Shown here piece after piece: positions 37,501 through 49,400 of a stretch of DNA of 64,000 nucleotides. How positions within the stretch are numbered: the first letter of the stretch is position 1; each line of letters starts with the position of its first letter. The notes under the pieces were generated by a model. It did no database searches, was not told the DNA's origin, and saw only the letters and a program-made list of their open reading frames with translations. Location of the stretch: the NCBI GenBank assembly GCA_030141605.1, contig JAQGDQ010002367.1, positions 744,501-808,500 of the forward strand, written 5' to 3'. Made by a program: the position numbers and the translations under genes. The DNA is from Tubiluchus corallicola. Taxonomy: Eukaryota; Priapulida; Priapulimorpha; Priapulimorphida; Tubiluchidae.

Positions 37501-40500
37501 TTTTGCCAAAGAGAATGACCTTGTGTCAGATGTCAAGACCGATCTAGATGTCAAAAATGAGAGTCAGAAAACACAGCGTGTTTATGTTTGGATTATCTTT
37601 TGTTCATTTACAACCCTAACCCACTTGAGCAAGGCGAGGAATCACATCCCTTTATGCCCTCGGGGTGTCTAGACCATTCAGGCAGTGATACAGACAGTGA
37701 GAAGTGTCTCACTAGCTATGCAGTATATCACTCACAAAATTTATAGAGCATATACTATAAATCAGTGAACTCCATCAAGTCTTTTTCTCTAACATACCGT
37801 GTGACCCAAAACAAAATTTAAAAGGGTGGTGGGTTGAAAACCGGAATCTGTAATAAGCAACAGATTATATTTTCAGAGTTAAAGAGGGCTAGACAAAGTC
37901 TTCAAATTTTTGTAAAATTTTAATAGCCGACTGTCAATCATTCTCAAAAACAGTACCTAAAATAGGACGACCTCCTCAGTTGCTATATGTCCCAAAAACT
38001 TATGCGTGTCGCCAGATGGTTTACACACATCTCGTATTTCGGTATGATAAACACGGAGTTAGAAAACACAGCGCCTTTATGTTTACATTATATTTTGTTA
38101 TACTTGATGATAGGTAGGTAATCCTGTCTAGAGAACTCAACTTAATTTGTGGCATTTTGCCTTATTCATACTGGGAGTGAAACAGCTAGATACAGCCTTT
38201 CTTTAATTTTTTAAAGCAGCAGGGGATACATGTAATACATTCATTTCTTTGAATGTTCCTCACCTTGCTGCTGAGTGTATTAGATAGCATCGATGCACTG
38301 CTGTAAATCCCCTAACTCTCATGTTTGACATCTTCAGGATGGCTCTAACTTCCCACTCTAATTCCTTATTCTGACTTGTGTATCAAAAGAGAAACAAGAA
38401 AAAGGAGTTCATGAAGTAGGTTTCAGAACAGTCTTGCTTTAAGTTGCAAGTCACTGTAGTGTGAATATTCCAGAGAAAGCAAACATATTCTTTACAGAAT
38501 GCCAGCTTTTTAGTATGACTGATGAAGAAAGTACTTTGCAATCACCAGTGTGGCTAGCTGTATTGTAGCTGTGATGGTCCCCCATCCAGCAGATTACTGC
38601 AACTAATTATTTTTCACTTTAAGTATTAATCTTAACGGTATCACGAATTGTTTACCTAATGATTGATAATATTGATGTATTGATTTTTATGTTCCAATCT
38701 TGTGCTGCCATCTTTAGTCAAGAGTAGCATTATTTTCGATGAAGTTATCATTAAATGAAGCCTTTTTCTGTTAAGCTACCTTAAATATGTAATTGGGCAG
38801 AAGAAGATGAAATTCGTTTCGTTTCAACATGACTTGTATTTTTCAAGCGAAAATACGTTTAGCAACAATTTTTTCCATGATAATATTATGCCCGTGTTTG
38901 AACAAATGTGAAAGCTTCGTCGCTGTACTACTGAGGTCACTTCACCCAGAACTCGTTTCTGATTGGTCGGCTAGCTTTTGAGGGCTGGATATTAGACATA
39001 TTGGCCTACGTGGCGGGGAGAGTAGAATGGCCGTGTTGAAAAATGGTCTGATATAACTATATCATGGTTTCTTTTACGATGATTGAACAAGAAAATGGAT
39101 GGTTTGTTCATTACTATGTTCTTTTTATTCATTGGTGAACGCTGTTCCTCTTTTGTTGGTGAAACCTCGTCAGTTACGCAACTGCTGAGAGACATTTGTT
39201 AAATTAGGCATTCGTTACATAGCCTAATCACCTCCTCGTTGGATAAAGATATTGTCACCTTTGACTTCACGTTCGATGATCTAAATCGCTTCCGTTCTGT
39301 GTGGGAACTCGGAGGAGATGATCTTCTCATTATCCGATCTCCAGAGACTCTACTACGTGTCCGGCCTGTTGGAGGGAAAGCTGTGTAAACCGAATTCTGC
39401 TGCATTACCACAACGTGCGTGAGGAAGGACCGGTCTTACCCAAGTACTGGAGGAGACCTCGCCTTGTATGCAGGACGTCACGTGAGCGCAAGAAGTATTA
39501 CAATATTCATATGTTACTATGTTATTTGTCAGCTAAATTAGACTGATTCATTGCAGTAACGATGTGGATTTAATTGTTTTACTCAGGTAACGATAATTAC
39601 TTAATGCCTAATATGGGCACATTATGTTCAAATGTTACATTGGTGTCAGAAGTTTTACCGAGTTTAATATTAATAGTATATAATTGATATTGCCTTCCTA
39701 TTAGCACTTAAATGCAGTGGAACTGCTACGTTGGTTGTGAAACTGTCATAATTTTCAACCTGTTGCATAAATATTAGTAATTTGCTTAAACTGATTAAGC
39801 GTCTTGTAAGCTTTTGGTAACTGTGAAAGATATCACGTTAATTCACTGGAATTTTCCCAAGAATTTATTCAGTACAGGCTGTATAATCTAATCTGTTTCT
39901 CTACACTAGGTATAGCCATTTCTAGGTCAATTTTACCTTGCTCATACGTTAGCTTTGCTGCTTGTTTATAAAATCAAGTTGTGAGAAAAATATTTTGTCC
40001 GGGTCGGGCAGATAGCTGGTTCAAGGTCGCCAAAACTTGAACGTGGTTTCGCAGCAGTTATAACAGCAGCGAAAACGGTTTAATAAGATTATTTTTCCAA
40101 ACTTGCTTTTAACATTTCGCATAAATTATTTTTGCCCTGCCAAAAAGTCGGTTGATAGTAGCTAACGCTGATGTGTAAAGTGAGAGTGAGTGAGAGTGGT
40201 TAAACATAGATTTACTCCTTACTTTGTGTACCTACTTGGCAGTCTGTAGTCATCTTGCAAAGTATAAAAATGTCTGATGTTAGATACAAACTTTCAGAGT
40301 TAATGACTCTTAATAAAGAGCAGTTGCAGAATATTGTAGCAGAACTACATCTCTTAGTCGACCCTACTTCGAGACGGGCTGTTTTAATTACTGCCATTCT
40401 CAAGGCCGCGGGTTGCCCTGAAGAGGGAAAACGTGATGAGGGTGCAGAACTTGACACTTTCGACGCGGGTATGAATCAGCCTTTACTATGCGCGGAAGCC

Positions 40501-43500
40501 TCTGACCCGACAGAAGCAGCAAAAACCCCTGATGTCAGTGTGAAACCAAAACATATGATAGTTACAGAGCAGTCGCCAACGCCGACTCCTCGTCGTAGGA
40601 GAACTACAGAGAGAATGACAGACGTTACTTTAGAGTCTCTTTCTACAGTTAACGAAGCTGCTGCTCAAACATTTCTGCAAATTCGACGGTTAGAAGCAGA
40701 AACTGAAGCAAAAAAGTTACAATTAGAGCATGAGCGCATTATGGCCGAGATGGAGTTACGTAAACTTGAATTGACCGCTGCCAGTCCAGTCAGTCAGTCG
40801 CCAATGATGTCACAGGCCAGTCCTTTCTATAGTCGTCAAGCGGACTCTACCGTTGACAAATTAAAGCTCATGAAAATACGTCCCTTTGATGAAACCAAGG
40901 ACGATATACAAAAGTTTCTTGATTGGTTTCAAGCTTGTGCTGCTGCAAACAAGATTGATAGATCAGACTTCGCGGCGTGTATTGGCCCATCTTTGTCTGG
41001 CAGAGCAGCAGACGCGTTTCAGCAGATTCCCGAGTCTGAAATGCGGAACTACACATACGTTCGCAAAGCTTTGCTTGGCGCGTATATTCTAAGCAATGAC
41101 GTTTACCTGGAGAGATTCCGCGGTACAATAAAGCTTAAGAATGAAAGTTATCGCCAGCTTTTCAGACGCTTGGATAATAGTTGGCGCGACTATCTTGAAG
41201 CCATACAAGCCGAGACTTTTGAGACTGTTAATGAAGCAGTAGTAATTGAACAAGCGCTTAGTTTGATGCCACACGATTTGGCCACTTGGTTAAAGACGGA
41301 TAGCATCAGGACAATTGAGAAGATGGCCCAACGGGCAGATCAATTTGTCGCAGCGAGACAAATCACTTCCCTTCCTGGGAAAAATGTTTATTCATTTAAA
41401 AAGACTGGTAAACCCAATGTTGCCACGTCGCAAGGTGAAGGCGCGAGCAATACAAATATGAGCCAGAATCTTGCAACCAAAATGCATTGTTACGCTTGTG
41501 GAAAGCCTGGTCATAGGCGCAGCGAATGTCGATCGCGTTTGGGAACTGAACACGTCATGCGACCTGCTAATGCTGCTGTATTTGGTAAACCTGGCAAACA
41601 ATTGTTTAGCACACCGGAAATAAAGATGCCAAATAATGATGATGATTGGCATCATGTACCTGGCCGAAAACAGCCCGTTGGTTTTACAGCAAAAATTAAC
41701 GGTTACGTGGTAAAAGGTCAAAGAGACACTGGAGCTGGTGTAAGCATGTTACATGCTAAATTCGTTCGCGCTAATCAGTATTTAAATGAACTCCGACACA
41801 AGTTCGTATGCGCGTGCGGTGATATGAGGCAAAGTAAATTAGCGAAGGTTGAAATTATTGGGCCTGGCTTCTCTGGTATTCTGACTGTAAGCGTAAGCGA
41901 TAATTTACCCGTTGACTTTTTACTTGGAAATAATTACGAGTCAGCGTTAAAGCCATTCCCGGAGAATGCTGAAAAAGCTTCAAAATTTAATAAAGAAGTG
42001 GGTAAATACAGCGTTAAACCAAAGAAGAATGCTGCAAGTAAATCACCACCGAAACAAAAGCCTCAATCAGCGACAGATGTGGAGTCAATTTATGCAATAA
42101 CTCGCTCGCAGGCTGACAAGCTAGAAGCTCAAGTCAAGCAGGACACGCTGTTACAACAGCAAGTATTTGATTCGTCAGCATCAAACGATGGATTAGCGGT
42201 TAAGGACTCGCCTGCTGAAGATCAGAAACAACTTCTTGACGTCACAATTGAACAGATCAGCGAAGAGCAAAAAGTGGATGTCACTATACGAAATATTATT
42301 GATAACGCGTGCACAGAAGAAGAGGCATATAAATTAGGCAAAGGGTACTTTTTGCGCGGAGGTGCGTTATTCTATTTATCTAAAGGAAAACGGCACCAAG
42401 CATCTAGGGAGCTGCTTGTACTACCCAAATTTCGCCGCAAGGAAGTTTTACAACTTGCGCACGGAAGTAAATTAGCCGGACACTTGGGCATAAACAAGAC
42501 AACTCGGAGAATTCTTCAAGAATATATATGGCCTCGTCTTAAACGTTCCGTAAGGGAATATTGTCGTTCCTGTCTGACGTGTCAGAAAACAGCGCGTTCA
42601 CGCAGTGCAGACAGAGCCCCTTTGAAACCGTTACCTATTGTAGACACGGCATTTCGTACCATAGGGATGGACTTAATTGGGCCGCTTGATCGTACACCTT
42701 CTGGTAATCGTTGGGCTTTAGTAATAGTGGACCATGCAACACGTTATCCGGACGCATATCCGCTAGTAGATATACAGACTGTCACCGTGTTAAATGCACT
42801 GTTGAAATTCTGTTGTAGATACGGCATCCCTCGCCAAATATTAACGGACTGTGGCACCCAGTTCACTTCAAACTTGACCAAAGAGCTGGAGGATCAGCTC
42901 GGTGTCAAAGGTATTTTCACTAGTCCATACTCACCTTCAACGAATGGACTCGTCGAGAAATATAATGACACGCTAAAGAAGTCTATTTTACGCCTAACAC
43001 AAGATTTCTCGTCTCTTCCCTGGGATCTCGCAATTGATTATGTGCTTTTCTCATACCGTGAAGTTCCACAGGATTCCACAGGGTACAGCCCAAATGAACT
43101 TGTCTTTGGCTACCCAGTACGTGGTCCGCTGACCATGCTTAAAGAGCGATGGGGTTGTTCCAAACCGCCAAGTCTTGAAGATGTCGATGAGTATGTTGCA
43201 CGAGTTATTAATGCATTAGAGACATCGACAGAAGACGCTCATAAATCGCTTCAGGAAGCCAAATTATCCCAGAAACGCTGGTACGACCGGGTGTCAAAAG
43301 AAAGAAGTTTCGAGGTTGGCGATAAAGTGATGGTTCAGAGGATGAGGAAAGGCAAAAAGATGCAACCAGGATGGAGAGGCCCATATCAAATAACAGACAA
43401 AGTATCGGATTGGACTTATAAAGTTTGTTTTGGCAAGAAGGGTAGACGGAAGGACACTAGAATTGTTCATATCAATAAGCTTAAGCAATATGTGTACAGA

Positions 43501-46409
43501 GAGGAGTCCCTGATCCTTAGCAATGAGCTTGGACAATGATGGAACAAACTTGAGTGAAGTTCTAGCATATGGCGTTGATGAAGATGTTGAGGAAGATGAC
43601 ATGTATGATTTGGCAATAATAAACCTCGGCAAAGGAATAGTAGAACCTGGAGGTCTCCCAGATTATGCTTTTTTGCCAACGGCCATTGCCACACAGTCAG
43701 TAAATGATGTCACTTTACCAGACGATCTATCAGAGCAACAACGCACAGAACTTCGTTTTTAACAAGTATCCGGAAATGTTTACGGATTTTCCGCCTACGT
43801 CCTCAGCAGAAGAAGCTACAACAAATATGTGATTTTCCACGGCCACAAACAAAAACTCAAGTACGTAGATTCCTAGGAATGGTGGGCTTCTACAGACGTT
43901 TTATCGAGAACTTCAGCACTATCGCTGCACCTCTGTATTCTTTAACAGAAAAATATTCCCCCACTCAAGTACCTTGGACAGAAGCTTGTGAGAAGAGCTT
44001 TCTTACCCTTCAGAATGCTTTAACTTCTGACAGTGTTCTACATTCCTCTGATTATTCGAAACCATTTATCCTAACTACAGATGCCAGCTTTGTGGGCATT
44101 GGTGGTGTACTCACACAAGATCGTATGAATGGCTTGGGAGAAGTGCCTATCACATATGTCAGTCGTAGGCTTACACCCACCGAAGTCAGATATTCTGTAG
44201 TTGAATGTGAACTTCTGAGTGTTGTATTTTGCATGCAGAAGTTAAATTACTATTTAGAAGGCCGCCAGTTTACATTGCGCACTGATCAAAGAAGTTTGCT
44301 TGCGCTCAGAAAAATGCTTAAGAATAACAATGTGTTACTGGGCACTCATTCTTTCAGAATATTGCTTTACAATTGAGCATATTGCTGGCGCTCAAAACCT
44401 TGTTGCTGATGCCTTAAGCCGGAAATAAATATAAAGCGTCAGAGTATGAAATGCTCAACAAGTTGTAGTACTTTTTCAGTGCTTAAACAAGTTTTTTTTT
44501 GGTGTTATATATCATATATTTGTTTGATGATACATTTGTGGTGTATGATGTAATGATCAATTTGCTTCTTTTTATCTTTGTTTTGTCTGAGTTGAAAAAT
44601 ATGTAATAACTCAGTGAGCTACAAAGTCGTTACTTCTATTCATGTTTGTCATTGCATATGTATGACGTTATCGTATCTTGGCAGTGAAAAATGTTACGTT
44701 TCGTAATCATGATCTTGAAATATTTAATATTCTTTAGGGGAAGGCTCTGTGATGGTCCCCCATCCAGCAGATTACTGCAACTAATTATTTTTCACTTTAA
44801 ATATTTTTCTTAACGGTATCACGAATTGTTTACCTAATGATTGATAATATTGATGTATTGATTTTTATGTTCCAATCTTGTGCTGCCATCTTTAGTCAAG
44901 AGTAGCATTATTTTCGATGAAGTTATCATTAAATGAAGCCTTTTTCTGTTAAGCTACCTTAAATATGTAATTGGGCAGAAGAAGATGAAATTCGTTTCGT
45001 TTCAACATGACTTGTATTTTTCAAGCGAAAATACGTTTAGCAACAATTTTTTCCATGATAATATTATGCCCGTGTTTGAACAAATGTGAAAGCTTCGTCG
45101 CTGTACTACTGAGGTCACTTCACCCAGAACTCGTTTCTGATTGGTCGGCTAGCTTTCGAGGGCTGGATATTAGACATATTGGCCTACGTGGCGGGGAGAG
45201 TAGAATGGCCGTGTTGAAAAATGGTCTGATATAACTATATCATGGTTTCTTTTACGATGATTGAACAAGAAAATGGATGGTTTGTTCATTACTATGTTCT
45301 TTTTATTCATTGGTGAACGCTGTTCCTCTTTTGTTGGTGAAACCTCGTCAGTTACGCAACTGCTGAGAGACATTTGTTAAATTAGGCATTCGTTACATAG
45401 CCTAATCACCTCCTCGTTGGATAAAGATATTGTCACCTTTGACTTCACGTTCGATGATCTAAATCGCTTCCGTTCTGTGTGGGAACTCGGAGGAGATGAT
45501 CTTCTCATTATCCGATCTCCAGAGACTCTACTACGTGTCCGGCCTGTTGGAGGGAAAGCTGTGTAAACCGAATTCTGCTGCATTACCACAACGTGCGTGA
45601 GGAAGGACCGGTCCTACCCAAGTACTGGAGGAGACCTCGCCTTGTATGCAGGACGTCACGTGAGCGCAAGAAGTATTACAATATTCATATGTTACTATGT
45701 TATTTGTCAGCTAAATTAGACTGATTCATTGCAGTAACGATGTGGATTTAATTGTTTTACTCAGGTAACGATAATTACTTAATGCCTAATATGGGCACAT
45801 TATGTTCAAATGTTACAGTAGCATGTCATATTGCTCTAGCCAAGCGAAAAGTGTGACACATATAAAAGACAAGCTTCTCTTTTTACAAGTACACAACTAA
45901 ATTAGAAAACTGTTGTGGTCACCTGATGTGATCTAGTGAATTTATTGTTGAGCTCAGTTACCAGTGATACAGTTAATGATGTAATGTGAATCTTGTGCAT
46001 GTCATTAGATGGTTCTCACTTTTTGCAAAGTTGAGCAGGTACAAAGACTGAGTTTTGTTGAACTTGGCAAACAACAGAAAGGTGGACCCACAGGAGCACT
46101 AGGAGGTGACCGTCCCAGTTCAGCAGCTGGAGAAGAAACAAAGAAGTCGCACAATGTTTCTTTGCAAACTGGTCTTCAACCATTAAATGTTACTTTCAGG
46201 TGTGTGTTATATTTCATGCATTCCAACTTATGCTGATTTAAAGGTTAATAAACTTGTGGCTTTGTTAGTTAGTTGCCAGTTTGTGTCATTATATGTAACA
46301 ATGTATATTGATCCTTAGGATTATCCGACACATGAATATGATATTCATTTCAACCGTGACTTTGTTTATTGCAAACTTTACTAGACGATAATATGGCATA
46401 TGAGAGAGA

Positions 46410-46477
<68 letters not shown>

Positions 46478-49400
46478 TTGTATGTAGTTTTATTATAGTA
46501 TATAGATGATGACTGCTACAATTGCAATAATTGCTGCTACTACTTCTACTACTGCTGCTGCTGCTGCTACTACTACTACTACTATTTCTACTACTATTAC
46601 TACTATTACTTATAAGTAAAATTAACACACATTTCTATTCAGCGAATTTTGCGTGAATAATGTGAGTGACTAATATGCATCATTCCTTACAGAGTCCCAG
46701 ATAACGCCTTAATTTGGGATCAGCCATTAGTAGCTCATTGGAGCCATGAATTTAAACATTGGAGACATGATAACATAAATGATGTAACCTATAATGAAGG
46801 TAAGAAAACAAGTGTGTTTTTGTTTAGATTATCTTTTGTTGTACTTGATTATAAGGGAGGTACCTATGTCTGGAGAACTAGACTTAATTTGTGATATTTT
46901 GTGGTATTTTCCTATTGAGTGGAAATAGATGCAGCCTTTTTTAATTTTCAAGAACAGCCCTGTGATGGCATTGCCCAGCACCCAACTCTCCCTGAACTTT
47001 CTGAAATAATAATGCATCATTGAGACTATAAAGGCATTATGTTTTTCATCTTAAAGATGACATATCTCAAGAGAACTCTCTCATATAACCAATCCATTTC
47101 ATTATGTAGAAAAACAACCCAGTTGTTTACACTAGTACTAAGCCATAACAGACTTGCCAGTTGATGTCAAGACAAACTTCTTTTACGGTTGTGGATTTTA
47201 ACGATCTGTAATAGTTCATCAAAGTTGGTGACCACGAAGTGCACATGAACAGCGTTGCTTAATCATTCTTTATGATCAAGAGATTATAATCTCCATCTTT
47301 TTTGCAATAGAGAGTGGTACCGTCGCTTTCAAGACAACCGTTTTTGGAACATTTGCATTGCTGCAGAACAAATACATAACCATGCCATTTTGTTCTTGGT
47401 GGTTAAAGCACAGTGGTGCTGGTGTCGCCATCTATAGCATAAAAGCACCTTATGTGGAAGTAGTATTTGAAATAAAGGTATGCTCTACATGTGCACAGGG
47501 TTTCTGTTAGTGAATTTTCTTACACACGCATCATTATTCTCAAAACAAAATTTATAATAGTATGCAAGTGTAATGTCAGATTGATGTTTAATGTTTTTAT
47601 CCTTTTGCACTTAACTGAATAAACAAAATATCAGAGGAAATGTTATTGTCTGCATTTTTTAATCATCTTTGAATGCATTAGGCACTGTTTACATTGCAAC
47701 TAGTTCATGATAAAGATACGTTTGTCCACAAATGCCCCAATATGAACAATTATTGTATAGAACCATCATTGTAAAAATTATACGTGTCATTGTGCTAAAT
47801 TATGCAAAAATTGCTGTATCACCCTCTCTATAATTTGCATCTTGGTGATTTTTAGTTTTATTTTTCTTGTACTACATGTACTTTTACTATAGTATATCTA
47901 CTTTTACTATTCTATATGTACTATACAAAAAAATAAAAATGATGTAATTTTTAGGTACCAGTGAGCTTTCTTATGCTGTTATTGGAATTCACCCATGCTT
48001 TATATATAAATATAATTTCTTTTGTACACATGAAAAGGCTCAATGGCACCCAAATGTGCCTAAGTTTCAATAATTGTAATATATATTGTGAGTCTCATGA
48101 ACACTACTAGTACTACTGATTATGTTATGCTTGGTACTGGTGGCAAAGGAAACCATTTAAGTCAGATGATTTGCAAACTTGCGTGTGAAGTTGCAGAATA
48201 AGTTGAGAACTGAAATTTGATGTGCTCACACATGTGAAAAACTTAAAATGCATGTGACACATGCCTAATGTGTGAGAGTTGGCAGGTCTGATGATGAATG
48301 ACTAACATGGTTAGAGTATACCATTCTATTATAGCAAAACCTGGTGCGTCTCACTGAGCCAACTAGTGAAACCTGCCCGCAGTTAAGAAGTTTTGTAAAT
48401 GAGTGGATGATGCCATTTCAGTTAATCATGGTTTGTTCCTTTTGTTATATGTATATGCTTACTTTTTATATTAATGGTTTGATTAGCACATGGCTTCTCC
48501 TTAATTCCCTAGTTCAAGTCTAGATCATTCTGTTTAGATCAGTTTTTGTATATTTTTTATATCTTGCTTGCAATTATTGTGTTCGTGATACATATACCAA
48601 TTGAACAAAAAGTGGCAATAAAAATTTAATTAATACATTAATTAACTAAAACAATTAACTAATACACAAAAATTAACTAAAACAATCTTTTGACCACTAT
48701 TAATGAATAATATCCTAAATTAGGGATCAAGTTTTGAGATTATACTCTAAAAGGGAAGAGGTAGCTACTGGTAAGCAATTTTTCACCTTTGATTGGTAAT
48801 GTCCCAGTCCCCTTAGCTACTGTGACTGCAGTCTGCAATCTAAAAGCCCTGCCTAAAGTCGTTTAAGGGAGTCGAGTGTTTTATATTGTTTGTCATATTG
48901 ATTGATGAGAGCTAGAATGTAGCATTGTTTCTTTAGCTACATTTGGCAAAATTAAGACAATTTATTTGTGGAGCACAACAATTAACAGTTATTGTCATCA
49001 GCAGCTCAGTAATACAGGTTTACAATAAAAGTGACTGCAATAAAAATATAAGCACACTATAATTCAAGCATTCAAGCACACAGAACAGTCACAGAAGTAC
49101 TTAAAGGCACATTATAATGTTACTGATAAACAATGTAACAGAAAATTGTAAGATTTTGTAGTAAGCTACGCATCTCCAGTTAGATTTTTACTAAGCTACT
49201 TACTATTATTGTACTTGTCTGACTTGCCAGTCAAAAGTCTATCTATTGGCATTAGAGTAGTTCAGCAAAATTTAGTTTCAGTCTAAAGTTTGAAATGTGA
49301 TAATGCATCTGTAAGATGATTGTGATGATTGCTGTGACCGATTATATTTGAAGAATTAATTACTTTAAATTATTGTGCCTATTTTTAACTTTACAGAAAA

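Larger units (their letters stand above)
38570..45817 (+). mobile_element. LTR retrotransposon, Gmr1-like Ty3 group, RT-deleted
   Basis: A 7,248-bp element inserted in sense orientation into the DNAI7 intron between exons 36895-37032 and 46031-46199. It has matched 1,070-bp LTRs, a GTAGC target duplication, a primer-binding site, a polypurine tract and a long gag-protease-integrase frame. RNase H lies after integrase instead of before it. The known Gmr1-like branch of Ty3 elements has integrase upstream of RT (a copia-like order), which fits. Almost all of the reverse transcriptase is absent, so this copy cannot move on its own. Confidence 0.92.

Noticed and set aside
38992-39411. Two minus-strand open frames, exactly repeated at 45170-45589
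   Set aside because: They lie inside the two LTRs and are duplicated because the LTRs are. No family signature.
40868-41721. Several minus-strand frames opposite gag
   Set aside because: Shadows of the intact 1,089-codon plus-strand frame.
46350-46628. Ser-rich minus-strand frame
   Set aside because: Made by the AG run and CTA/CTG triplets.
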